64,000 nucleotides of DNA. It comes from Streptomyces sp. NBC_01723. GTDB lineage: Bacteria; Actinomycetota; Actinomycetes; Streptomycetales; Streptomycetaceae. The position numbers and the translations under genes were made by a program. The stretch lies in NCBI RefSeq assembly GCF_036246005.1, contig NZ_CP109171.1, positions 372,001 through 436,000 on the forward strand, written 5' to 3'. Shown here in pieces: positions 45,807-53,959 of this stretch. The notes under the pieces are model-generated. The model had not been told where the DNA came from. It worked only from the letters and a program-made list of their open reading frames with translations, and did no database searches. Position 1 is the first letter of the stretch. The number at the start of each line of letters is the position of its first letter.

Positions 45807-46538
45807 GTGTCCGCACGACACCCCATGACCTACGAGGCGTTCGTCGCCCGTGCCACCGCCGACCCCGATGTGGTCGGGCTCGTCCTCAAGGGATCCCACG
45901 CCCACGACGGCATGGCCACCCGCCACTCCGACCACGACCTGTACGTGGTGCTGGCCGACTCGGCCGGCACCGGGCTCGCCGGTCTCGACGGATTCCGCTC
46001 GGCCGGGCTGGATCTCGTCGTGGTGACGGTCGCGGAGTTCCGCCGGCTCGGCGGCTTCGAGCGGTACGCGCTCGCGCGGGCCCGGGTCGTGCTCGACCGG
46101 CTCGACGGGGGTATCGCCGAGATGGTGGCCGCGAAGGGGCGGCTCGACGCCGGGGAGGCGTCGCGGGCGGCGGCCGACTGGCTGGACGCCTACGCGAACT
46201 CCCTCTACCGGTCGGTCAAGAACGCCCGGGACGGATATCCGCTCGCGGCGCGCCTCGACGCGGGTGACAGCGTCGGCTTCCTGCTGGAGCTGCTGTTCGC
46301 CCTCGACCGTCGTCCGCGTCCCTACAACAAGTACCTGGCGTGGGAACTGGACCGCTTCCCCCTCCCGGGATGGGACACGCGAGCGCTGCTGTCCGCGCTC
46401 GCGCGCGTCGCGGAGACCGGTGACACGGACGTACAGCGGGACCTGTTCGGCCGGGTGGAGACCGCGGTGCGCGCGGCCGGCCACGCGGCGGTGCTGGACG
46501 CGTGGGGCGAGGACCTCGGGCTGATGCGCCTCCCGTAG
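45807..46538 (+). CDS. Nucleotidyltransferase-superfamily protein
   Basis: 243-residue protein with the minimal nucleotidyltransferase signature: Gly-Ser in LVLKGSHAHDG followed by HSDHDLYVVL, the S-x-D-x-D metal-binding motif. The helical C-terminal half (ADWLDAYANSLYRSVKNARD, FLLELLFALDRRPRPYNKYL) resembles aminoglycoside-adenylyltransferase-like proteins. It could modify a small molecule or antibiotic, but no substrate can be read. GTG 45807 has GGAGA upstream; ATG 45825 and GTG 45762 are alternatives. It is convergent with the flavoprotein gene, with a gap of 17 bases. Confidence 0.78.
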   Translation: MSARHPMTYEAFVARATADPDVVGLVLKGSHAHDGMATRHSDHDLYVVLADSAGTGLAGLDGFRSAGLDLVVVTVAEFRRLGGFERYALARARVVLDRLDGGIAEMVAAKGRLDAGEASRAAADWLDAYANSLYRSVKNARDGYPLAARLDAGDSVGFLLELLFALDRRPRPYNKYLAWELDRFPLPGWDTRALLSALARVAETGDTDVQRDLFGRVETAVRAAGHAAVLDAWGEDLGLMRLP

Positions 46539-46555
46539 CGAGGGGCGGCCCTCCC

Positions 46556-48340
46556 TCAGGACGCCGTCGCGGCGGCCGCGGCGCGTCCGGCCTCGCGGCC
46601 GGAGAACAGGCAGCCCCCGAGGAAGGTGCCCTCCAGCGACCGGTAGCCGTGCACGCCGCCGCCCCCGAAGCCCGCCACCTCTCCGGCGGCGTACAGACCC
46701 GGTACCGGGTCGCCCGAGGCGTTCAGGACCCGGCCGGAGAGGTCGGTCTGGAGGCCGCCGAGGGTCTTGCGGGTGAGGATGTTGAGACGGACCGCGATCA
46801 GCGGGCCCGCGCCGGAGTCCAGGATCCGGTGGACCGAGGCGGTCCGGCTGAGCGTGTCCCCGGGGTAGGCGAGTGCGTTGCGGATGCCCATCACCTGGAC
46901 GTCCTTGGTGTACGGGTTGTCGATCTCGCGGTCGCGGGCCTCGATCTGCCGTTGGAGGCCGTCCAGCGCGATCAGGTTGTCACCGGTCAGCTTGTTCATG
47001 CCGCGGACCAGTTCGGGCAGGGTCGTCGCGACGACGAAGTCCACGCCGTTCTTCTTGAACTTCTCGATCGGCTCCGGCGTCTGCCAGATACGGGAGAGGA
47101 GCTTCCAGACGTTCTTCTCCGTGAGGTCCGGGTTCTGCTCGGAGCCGGAGAGCGCGAACTCCTTGGCGATGATCTTCTGCGTGGTGACGAACCAGGAGTA
47201 GTCGTAGCCGGTGTCGGTGATGGACTTCAGGGTGTGCAGGGTGTCGTAGCCGGGGATGTCGGGCGTGCCGAAGCGCTTGCCCGTGGCGTCGAACCACATG
47301 GACGACGGTCCGGGCAGGATGCGGATGCCGTGGCCGGGCCAGATCGGGTCGTAGTTTCTGAGGCCCTCGGTGTAGTGCCACATGCGGTCCGGGTTCACGA
47401 TCCGGCCGCCCGCCTCCTCGGTGATCGCCAGCATGCGGCCGTCCACGTGCGCGGGCACACCGGTGATCATGGACTTGGGCGGGGTGCCGAGTCGGGCCGG
47501 CCAGTTCCGCCGGACGAGATCGTGGTTCGCGCCGATGCCGCCGGAGGTCACCACGACGACCGGGGCGCGCAGTTCGAACTCGCCGACCACGGTGCGGGAG
47601 CTGGGTTTGCCGCGCTGTGCCGTGCTCGGTTCGAGGACGGCGCCGCGTACTCCGGTGACGGCGCCGCCGGTCGTCACGAGGCCGTCGACCCGGTGCCGGA
47701 ACCTGAAGGTGACCCGGCCGTCGGCGCGCGCCGCCCGCACCTTCTTCTCGAACGGCTCGACGACCGCGGGGCCGGTCCCCCAGGTGACGTGGAAGCGCGG
47801 CACCGAGTTGCCGTGTCCGTCCGCGAGGCCGCCGCCGCGCTCGGCCCAGCCGACGATCGGGAACCACTGCACGCCCAGCCCGGCGAGCCAGGACCGCTTC
47901 TCGCCGGCGGCGAACTCCACGTACGCCTCGGCCCACTTGTACGCCCAGTGGTCCTGGCCGGAGGGGTCGCCGACGCCCCGGTCGAAGCCGGCCGTGCCGA
48001 GCCAGTCCTGCCAGGCCAGTTCGCGCGAGTCCTTGATGCCCATCAGGCGCTGTTCGGCGGAGTCCACGAAGAAGAGACCGCCGAAGGACCAGAACGCCTG
48101 GCCGCCCAGGCTCGCCTCGGGTTCCTGGTCGAGGAGCAGCACCTTGCGGCCCGCCGCGGCGAGTTCGGCCGTGGCCACCAGCCCCGCGAGACCGTGTCCG
48201 ACCACGATCGCGTCCGCCGCCTGCTCCTCGGCCGCGAAGGCGGGCACCGCCTGGGCCAGTGTCGCCGCCGCGAGCACGCCCCCGGTCACGGTCAGGGCGT
48301 TGCGGCGAGTGATCCCGGCAGGTGCCGGCGTGTTCTGCAT
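46556..48340 (-). CDS. FAD-binding dehydrogenase (fumarate reductase/KstD-like flavoprotein), exported type
   Basis: 594-residue flavoprotein. It opens with a Tat-like signal (TRRNALTVTGGVLAAATLAQ, ending PAFAAEE), then the FAD fold DAIVVGHGLAGLVATAEL and LLLDQEPEASLGGQA. The C-terminal block VPGLYAAGEVAGFGGGGVHG and GTFLGGCLFSGREAG is typical of the succinate dehydrogenase/3-ketosteroid dehydrogenase superfamily. The natural substrate is not known for this FAD-binding dehydrogenase group. ATG 48340 begins the signal. It has its own transcription unit. Confidence 0.87.
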   Translation of the reverse strand: MQNTPAPAGITRRNALTVTGGVLAAATLAQAVPAFAAEEQAADAIVVGHGLAGLVATAELAAAGRKVLLLDQEPEASLGGQAFWSFGGLFFVDSAEQRLMGIKDSRELAWQDWLGTAGFDRGVGDPSGQDHWAYKWAEAYVEFAAGEKRSWLAGLGVQWFPIVGWAERGGGLADGHGNSVPRFHVTWGTGPAVVEPFEKKVRAARADGRVTFRFRHRVDGLVTTGGAVTGVRGAVLEPSTAQRGKPSSRTVVGEFELRAPVVVVTSGGIGANHDLVRRNWPARLGTPPKSMITGVPAHVDGRMLAITEEAGGRIVNPDRMWHYTEGLRNYDPIWPGHGIRILPGPSSMWFDATGKRFGTPDIPGYDTLHTLKSITDTGYDYSWFVTTQKIIAKEFALSGSEQNPDLTEKNVWKLLSRIWQTPEPIEKFKKNGVDFVVATTLPELVRGMNKLTGDNLIALDGLQRQIEARDREIDNPYTKDVQVMGIRNALAYPGDTLSRTASVHRILDSGAGPLIAVRLNILTRKTLGGLQTDLSGRVLNASGDPVPGLYAAGEVAGFGGGGVHGYRSLEGTFLGGCLFSGREAGRAAAAATAS

Positions 48341-48473
48341 GGGCTGCCTTCCGACGGTGTACGGAGGGGCGGAGGGACACGGGAGTCACTCCTGCGCCGA
48401 CAGGGTGTTACCGACGGTAGCCCAGCGGGTGTCCGACGACCAGAGCGCTGCGTCGTTTTCGTGAACCGCCCGA

Positions 48474-48500
48474 CCCCGCAGGCCCGTTGGCCCTGCGGGG
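48474..48500 (-). terminator. Terminator hairpin after the PAP2 gene
   Basis: CCCCGCAGG (48474-48482) and CCTGCGGGG (48492-48500) form a 9-bp stem with a 9-base loop, just past the stop of the minus-strand PAP2 gene at 48512. It probably ends that transcript. Confidence 0.65.
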
Positions 48501-48511
48501 GTCTCACGGGC

Positions 48512-49837
48512 TCAGACGAGTTCGGGCTGCGGCTCGGCAGGCCTCGGCGGCTCCGGCTGCCGCGCCGGCCCGGACTTCGGCTCCCACGCCCTGGTGGTCC
48601 GCAGGTACCCGAACACCACCGAGGCCATCGCGAGGAGGAGGAGCGGTCCGGCCACCCACGGGTACGCGGCCATCTCCTCCGGGAGCAGGCGGTACGAGAC
48701 CAGCAGCACCGCGAACACCGTCGCTCCGTGGGCGACCAGCCGGACGGCCGACCGGTCCCAGCCGCGGGCGAACGCGCGCATCGCCGCCTCGACCGTGAGC
48801 GCGAAGACCACGCCGGCGATGAGGTCCACGCCGTAGTGGTAACCGAAGCCCAGCGTCGCGGTCAGGGTGGCGACCAGCCAGAAGGCCCCGGCGTACCGCA
48901 TCGGGCGCGACCCCTTGCGCGAGTGGACGAAGAGCGTCGTCGCCCACGCCGTGTGCAGACTGGGCATGCAGTTGCGCGGGGTGATCTCGTCGAACGGCAC
49001 CGCGTGCGGGGCACCGATCGACGGCAGGGTGTCCGGCCACAGGTTGGCCACCGCCCACTGTCCGCCCTCGGCTCCGTAGGCGTACACGGGCCCGACGACC
49101 GGGAAGATCATGTAGACGGCGGGCCCGAGCAGGCCGATGACGAGGAAGGTGCGGACGAGATGGTGGCTCGGGAAGCGGCGCTCGACCGCCACGTGGCGCA
49201 GTTGGTACAGGCCGACCAGGGCCGCCGCCAGCGGGAGCTGGCCGTAGACGACGTGCAGGATGCCGCCGCCCACCGGCGAGGTGGCCTCCACCAGCCGGCC
49301 GACCAGCCAGGACGGATCGCCCAGCGCGTGGTCGGCGGTCGCCAGATAGGGGTCGAGCACCGTCGGGCGGGTCTCCGACGTGATGAGCAGCCAGGTGTCC
49401 CCCGTCTTGTGCCCGGCCACCAGCAACAGCCCCAGCCCGACACCCTTCAGCAGCAGCGCCCGTTCCCGGCCGGTACGACGCGTGACGGCGACGACCGCGC
49501 AGCCCAGGACCACCCACAGGGCGCCGTTGCCGAAGTTCATGTCCGCGCCGACCGCCCAGCGCACCGGCCACAGCACGAGGTCGACGCCGATCGCCACACC
49601 GGCCGCGACGAACCGCTGCCGCCAGGTGAGCACCACCATCGTCAGCGCGAGCCCCGCGTAGAGCAGCGGCCCGGAATCGGGGGCGAAGACCACCTCGCGG
49701 GCCTGCTGGGTGATCGGTCCCGGCTCGCCGTAGTGGCGCGCGGCGAACTCCAGCGCGATGAGGAACCCGAGGGTCGCCACACCCGCCGCGACCCAGAGCG
49801 TCGTTCGCGCGGATATTCGTGTCGGTATGGTTTTCAA
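48512..49837 (-). CDS. PAP2-superfamily membrane protein (inositol phosphotransferase/phosphatase-like)
   Basis: 441-residue protein with about eleven transmembrane helices. The PAP2/Aur1-type active site is seen as RNCMPSLHTAW and, 60 residues on, GYHYGVDLIAG; the two His are the nucleophile and acid. Such proteins dephosphorylate lipid phosphates or transfer phospho-alcohols to lipids. The C-terminus is proline-rich and cytoplasmic. TTG 49837 is a weak start without a good ribosome binding site; a GTG 15 codons later (WVAAG) is possible. It is next to the ECF sigma gene on the same strand. Confidence 0.82.
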   Translation of the reverse strand: MKTIPTRISARTTLWVAAGVATLGFLIALEFAARHYGEPGPITQQAREVVFAPDSGPLLYAGLALTMVVLTWRQRFVAAGVAIGVDLVLWPVRWAVGADMNFGNGALWVVLGCAVVAVTRRTGRERALLLKGVGLGLLLVAGHKTGDTWLLITSETRPTVLDPYLATADHALGDPSWLVGRLVEATSPVGGGILHVVYGQLPLAAALVGLYQLRHVAVERRFPSHHLVRTFLVIGLLGPAVYMIFPVVGPVYAYGAEGGQWAVANLWPDTLPSIGAPHAVPFDEITPRNCMPSLHTAWATTLFVHSRKGSRPMRYAGAFWLVATLTATLGFGYHYGVDLIAGVVFALTVEAAMRAFARGWDRSAVRLVAHGATVFAVLLVSYRLLPEEMAAYPWVAGPLLLLAMASVVFGYLRTTRAWEPKSGPARQPEPPRPAEPQPELV

Positions 49838-49906
49838 TTATTTGGCCTGGTTGCTAGTGATCGGACAAACGGGTCACTCATGGCGATCGTCACGAGTTCG
49901 AACATG

Positions 49907-50575
49907 CTAACGGCAGGCCGTGCGGGACCTGATCGCCCGTTGTACGTCCGGCGGCCCGCTGCGTTCGGCCTCGCCGAGGGACCGGATCAGCGCCTCGCGG
50001 GCGCGGGCCACGCGGGAGCGGACCGTGCCGACCGGACAGCCGACGAGTTCGGCGGCCTCCGCGTAGGAGACTCCGACGAGTTGGGTGAGGACGAAGGCCT
50101 CGCGCCGGTCGTGCGGCAGCGCGTCCAGCAGTTCGGCCAGGGCGATGCCGTCGTCGAATCCCGGCAGACCGTGTTCCTGGGCACACTCGGCGGCGGTCTC
50201 CCAGTCCTCCGTGGCCAGCAGCCGGGGCCGGGCGGACGCGTGCCGGTAGCTGTCGATCACCGCGCGGCGGGCGATGGCCAGCAGCCAGGTGCGGGCGGAG
50301 GAACGGCCCTCGAAGCGGTGCAGGCTGCCGAGCGCCCGCAGGAAGGTGTCCTGGGCGAGGTCGTCGGCGGACTGGGGGTCGGCGCCGAGGTGGGTGACGA
50401 AGCGGCGGACGTCCCGCTGGAGGGCGCGGACGAGGTTCTCCACGGCCCGCGGATCGCCGCCGCGGGCGGCCAGCGCCCAGAGCGTCGCCGGCTCGTCGGC
50501 GGACGTCCGTTCCTGACGTGCTCTCGCGGCGCGTGCCACCCGGTCGTGGACGGCGGAGGGGGCAGGACTGATCAC
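49907..50575 (-). CDS. ECF-family RNA polymerase sigma factor
   Basis: 222-residue ECF sigma factor. Region 2: LVRALQRDVRRFVTHLGADP and SADDLAQDTFLRALGSL, then RTWLLAIARRAVIDSYR. Region 4: PHDRREAFVLTQLVGVSYAE and AELVGCPVGTVRSRVARARE. GTG 50575 was chosen as GAAGGA lies upstream. No anti-sigma gene follows. The membrane protein gene at 50792-51493 is upstream on the same strand and may be its partner; the target genes are not known. Confidence 0.9.
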   Translation of the reverse strand: MISPAPSAVHDRVARAARARQERTSADEPATLWALAARGGDPRAVENLVRALQRDVRRFVTHLGADPQSADDLAQDTFLRALGSLHRFEGRSSARTWLLAIARRAVIDSYRHASARPRLLATEDWETAAECAQEHGLPGFDDGIALAELLDALPHDRREAFVLTQLVGVSYAEAAELVGCPVGTVRSRVARAREALIRSLGEAERSGPPDVQRAIRSRTACR

Positions 50576-50791
50576 GTGCTGTCCTTCTCGTGAGTCCGGA
50601 TCTCCGGCGCACGACGCGCGGCATGCGGCCACGGCGTACGCGGACGCCCGGATTCCGGACCCGGCGGCGCTCAGTGCGCGGCGGGGCCCGGTGACGGGGT
50701 GGGAGTGGCGGACGCACCCGCGGGGCGGTGTACGTCCGATGCCCGGCCCGGCCCGGCGTGGAACGCCCGGCGCGGTCGGGGACCGGCTGTC

Positions 50792-51493
50792 TCAGACGAC
50801 AGCGGTTCCCGCGGGCGGACCCCGAGAAGTGATCGCGTGGACGAGGAGCAGCCGCGGCGGCCGGTGGGCCGCGTGGCCGCGGCGGAGGGCGGGACGCGGC
50901 CGGTGCGGTGGCACCTGGAGCGTGAGGACCAGGCGCAGCGGGGCGGCCAGCCACCCGGCGGCGGCCCGCAGGATGCGGAAGACCGCGCGCTCGCCGTACG
51001 CCAGCCACAGGCCGCTCAGCAGCGCGGCCAGCAGGTGGGCGGCGAGCATGCCCGACGAGGACATCGCCTCCATGACCGGGCCGAAGCCGGTCATCGAGTC
51101 CATGGCGCCCGTCGGTCCCGCGGCGGAGCCGCCGTGCGCGGCGGGATGCATGGCGTGGCCCAGGTGGGCCATGCCGGCCGTGTGATCGGGGACGGACGCG
51201 CCGGCACCCATGGGCATCGGGGACGCGGACGGCGCCGTGAGCCGCTGGGCGTAGGAGAACCACTCGTGCAGTGCCGTCTGGGCGACCACCACGACGGACG
51301 ACACGAGGAGGACCCCTCGCTCCCGGCCGGCCAGGCACCATCCCGCGCCGCCGGTCACGGTGCCCGCGGTGACGAGTGCCCACCAGGGCACGGCGGTCTC
51401 CGACATCAGGACGTGCCCGAGGGTGGCGAGCAGCACGCAGACGGCCGCGAACACCGCGGCCCGCGTTGTGCGGCAGCACCACCCAGCAGTCAT
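50792..51493 (-). CDS. Met/His-rich DUF5134-like membrane protein
   Basis: 233-residue membrane protein of unknown function. Helices are at about residues 10-28, 36-52, 58-75 and 148-170. Between helices three and four is a loop rich in Met and His (MAHLGHAMHPAAHGG, then MDSMTGFGPVMEAM), which could bind copper or another soft metal. The C-terminus is basic. It lies upstream of an ECF sigma factor on the same strand, 216 bases apart. It could be the membrane sensor for that sigma factor or a metal-handling protein; neither is proven. Confidence 0.72.
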   Translation of the reverse strand: MTAGWCCRTTRAAVFAAVCVLLATLGHVLMSETAVPWWALVTAGTVTGGAGWCLAGRERGVLLVSSVVVVAQTALHEWFSYAQRLTAPSASPMPMGAGASVPDHTAGMAHLGHAMHPAAHGGSAAGPTGAMDSMTGFGPVMEAMSSSGMLAAHLLAALLSGLWLAYGERAVFRILRAAAGWLAAPLRLVLTLQVPPHRPRPALRRGHAAHRPPRLLLVHAITSRGPPAGTAVV

Positions 51494-51609
51494 GGCGGCT
51501 CATCCTCGCATTCACAGCCCCGCTGTCATGAGAGGGATACGAAACTTCCCGGCCCGGCAACCGCGCGCCGGTGCGTGATTCACGTCACACACCGGCATCC
51601 GGGCGGTTG

Positions 51610-52683
51610 TCAGGCGGTGTGCTGATAGGCCGAGTAGGTCAGGTAACCGGCGTCGCCGCCCTGGTAGTAGGTGTCCTCGTCCACCGGGGCGACCGGGAGG
51701 CCGGTGCGCAGCCGCTCGACCAGGTCGGGGTTGGCGATGAAGCCGCGGCCGAAGCTGATGAGGTCCGCGCCGAGCCCGAGCCAGTGGTCGGCCTCGTCCC
51801 GCCCGGCCTGCTTCGGCCCCATCGGCAGCACCGGGTTCATGATGAGCGTGCCCGGCCAGGCGCGGCGCAGACCGACGAGCACCTCCTCCTCGGCGGTGGC
51901 CTCGACATGGACGTAGGCGAGATCGAGGCGCGCCAGTTCGGTCAGCAGCTCGTCGTACAGCTCGGGGACGTCGGTCTCCTCGACGCCCCAGAAGGTCCCG
52001 GCCGGGGAGAGGCGGATGCCGGTCCGGTGGCCGCCCACGGCCTCGGCGGTCGCGGACACCGCCTCGACGGCGAAGCGGATCCGGTTGGCCACCGAGCCTC
52101 CGTAGCGGTCGGTGCGGAGGTTCGCGTTGGAGGAGAGGAACTGCGAGATGAGGTAGCCGTTGGCGCCGTGCAGTTCGACCCCGTCGAAGCCGGCGTCGAC
52201 CGCGCGGCGGGCGGCACTGGCGTAGGAGAGGGCGTGTTCGGGCACCTCGGCGGTCTCCAGGGCGCGCGGAGTCGGCGCCGCCTGGGGGCCGGTAGGGGTG
52301 AACACCTTCCCGACGGCGGGGACGGCCGAGGGGCCGACGGGCCGCATGCCCGTGGTGTCCGGGTGCGAGACGCGCCCCCCGTGCATGATCTGGGCGAAGA
52401 TCCGTCCGCCGTTGGCGTGCAGGGCGCCGGTCACCGGGCGCCAGGCGGCCACCTGTTCGTCGGTGTACAGCCCGGGCGTACCGGGGTTGGACTGCCCGAC
52501 GAGGCTCGGCTGCACGCCTTCGGAGACGATCAGTCCGGCCGAGGCGCGCTGGGCGTAGTACGTCGCCATCGAGGACGTGGCCAGCCCGCCCGCCGCGGCA
52601 CGGACCCGGGTCATCGGGGCCATCACCATCCGGTTGGGCAGGGTCAGTTCACCGAGCGGGTAGCTGTCGAAGAGGGACGTCAC
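51610..52683 (-). CDS. Old yellow enzyme family alkene reductase
   Basis: 357-residue FMN-dependent OYE/NemA-type reductase. It starts with SYPLGELTLPNRMVMAPMTR and has the substrate-binding H-x-x-N pair in GVELHGANGYLISQFL. The FMN phosphate site is near DLISFGRGFIANPDLVERL. It reduces activated C=C bonds or nitro groups using NAD(P)H, often as part of an electrophile defence. GTG 52683 has AAGGAG upstream. It is divergent from a MerR regulator with a palindrome between them, so it is probably induced by electrophiles through that regulator. Confidence 0.92.
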   Translation of the reverse strand: MTSLFDSYPLGELTLPNRMVMAPMTRVRAAAGGLATSSMATYYAQRASAGLIVSEGVQPSLVGQSNPGTPGLYTDEQVAAWRPVTGALHANGGRIFAQIMHGGRVSHPDTTGMRPVGPSAVPAVGKVFTPTGPQAAPTPRALETAEVPEHALSYASAARRAVDAGFDGVELHGANGYLISQFLSSNANLRTDRYGGSVANRIRFAVEAVSATAEAVGGHRTGIRLSPAGTFWGVEETDVPELYDELLTELARLDLAYVHVEATAEEEVLVGLRRAWPGTLIMNPVLPMGPKQAGRDEADHWLGLGADLISFGRGFIANPDLVERLRTGLPVAPVDEDTYYQGGDAGYLTYSAYQHTA

Positions 52684-52740
52684 GTCGGAACTCCTTGGTC
52701 GCGCGGGGCCCGGATGTCGGGCTCGGCGGCTACGCTAAAA

Positions 52741-52760
52741 CCTGACACTGACGTCAGAGG
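52741..52760. promoter_or_regulatory. MerR-type operator/promoter between OYE and MerR genes
   Basis: CCTGACACTGACGTCAGAGG is an imperfect dyad centred on CTGACGTCAG. Reading toward the OYE gene it lies between TTGCCT (-35) and TAGCGT (-10) with a spacer of about 20 bases. This overlong spacer is the hallmark of MerR-activated promoters. Confidence 0.68.
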
Positions 52761-52805
52761 CAAGGGTCTGTGTCGCGGATCACAGCGAGCAGTGGGGAGT
52801 ACGGC

Positions 52806-53186
52806 ATGCGCATCGGGGAGCTGGCGTCACGGGCCGGGGTCAGCGTGCGGTCCGTCCGCTACTACGAGGACCAGGGGCTGCTGGCCAGCACCCGCAGCCC
52901 GAGCGGCCAGCGCCACTACACGGACCACGAGGTCGATCGGGTCAGGTTCCTCCAGCGGCTCTACGCGGCGGGGCTGTCCAGCCGCACCATCGCCGAACTG
53001 CTGCCGTGCGTCGACTCGCCCAGCGAGGACAACTCCGACGCCGCCCTGGAGCGCATGGCGCAGGAGCGCGACCGGTTGTCCGAGCACATCGCGGACCTCA
53101 TCAGTACCCGGGACGCGCTCAATGCGCTGATGGCCGGGGCGCGAGAGTACCGGGAGACCCACTGGGCGGCGGCGACGCACCACTGA
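52806..53186 (+). CDS. MerR-family transcriptional regulator
   Basis: 126-residue regulator with a full N-terminal HTH (MRIGELASRAGVSVRSVRYY, then EDQGLLASTRSPSGQRHY) and a coiled-coil dimerisation helix. One Cys (C65, in LLPCVDSP) is present but no metal-binding set, so a small-molecule or electrophile signal is likely. ATG 52806 starts the HTH directly; a longer in-frame start at 52770 would overlap the operator. Its likely target is the divergent OYE gene. Confidence 0.9.
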   Translation: MRIGELASRAGVSVRSVRYYEDQGLLASTRSPSGQRHYTDHEVDRVRFLQRLYAAGLSSRTIAELLPCVDSPSEDNSDAALERMAQERDRLSEHIADLISTRDALNALMAGAREYRETHWAAATHH

Positions 53187-53195
53187 CTCCTCAGG

Positions 53196-53225
53196 TTGCC
53201 TAATCATGTTAGGCACACACATAAT
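53196..53225 (+). promoter_or_regulatory. TetR gene promoter overlapping a perfect palindrome
   Basis: TTGCCT (53196-53201) and CATAAT (53220-53225) are 18 bases apart, a good vegetative promoter. The perfect inverted repeat TGCCTAA-TCATG-TTAGGCA at 53197-53215 covers the -35 element and most of the spacer. The downstream TetR protein most likely binds here and represses itself. Confidence 0.75.
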
Positions 53226-53263
53226 CTTCTACGGTTGCTCGGCAGGTGACGTGGAGGACGAGT

Positions 53264-53860
53264 GTGGCGCGGGCAGGACTGACGACGGAGACCCTGTTCA
53301 GGGCGGGGGCCGAGCTGGCCGACGAGATCGGGTTCGAGCACACCACACCCACGGAGCTGGCCCGGCGGTTCGGGGTACGCACGGCGAGCCTCTACTCGCA
53401 CGTGAGGAACGCGCACGAACTCAAGACCGGCATCGCGCTGTTCGCTCTCGAAGAGCTGGCCGACCTGGTCTCCGAGGCGGTGGCCGGCCGGGCCGGCAAG
53501 GACGCGCTGTCCGCTTTCGCCAACGCCTACCGCGACTACGCGCGCCGGCACCCGGGCCGCTTCGCCGCCGCGCAGTTCCGCCTCGACCCCGAGGCGGCGG
53601 CGGCCGGCGCCGGCGCGCGGCACGCCCAGATGTCGCGGGCCATCCTGCGCGGGTACGACCTGGCCGAACCCCAGCAGACGCACGCCGTACGCCTGCTGGG
53701 CAGCGTCTTCAGCGGATACGTCGGCCTGGAGACCGCCGGGGGTTTCAGCCACAGCGCACCCGACTCGCAGGAGAGCTGGACGGAGATTCTCAACGCGCTG
53801 GACTCCCTGCTCCGCACCTGGCCGACCGGCGGTGAAGGGGGCGCCCACAGCGCCCGTTGA
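53264..53860 (+). CDS. TetR-family regulator with WHG domain
   Basis: 198-residue regulator. HTH: LARRFGVRTASLYSHVRNAH, in a form typical of the TetR group with a C-terminal WHG (TetR_C_33-like) domain. GTG 53264 was chosen because GGAGG lies six bases upstream; an in-frame upstream ATG has no ribosome binding site. Its promoter carries a palindrome over the -35 element. No divergent gene shares that promoter, so besides itself its targets are unknown; the downstream moxR-vwa pair is a possible one. Confidence 0.88.
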   Translation: MARAGLTTETLFRAGAELADEIGFEHTTPTELARRFGVRTASLYSHVRNAHELKTGIALFALEELADLVSEAVAGRAGKDALSAFANAYRDYARRHPGRFAAAQFRLDPEAAAAGAGARHAQMSRAILRGYDLAEPQQTHAVRLLGSVFSGYVGLETAGGFSHSAPDSQESWTEILNALDSLLRTWPTGGEGGAHSAR

Positions 53861-53959
53861 CCTGAAGCCGTCCGCGTCGCAGGTGTCCGGATCACTCGCC
53901 GTGGGCGCGGGATAGGCTCCGACCTGCCACCCCCGGACGTGACAGGCAAGGAGTCGGCG

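Noticed and set aside
46502..50593. A 1363-codon open frame on the plus strand
   Set aside because: It is antisense to the flavoprotein, PAP2 and sigma genes, has no domain, and arises from high G+C content.
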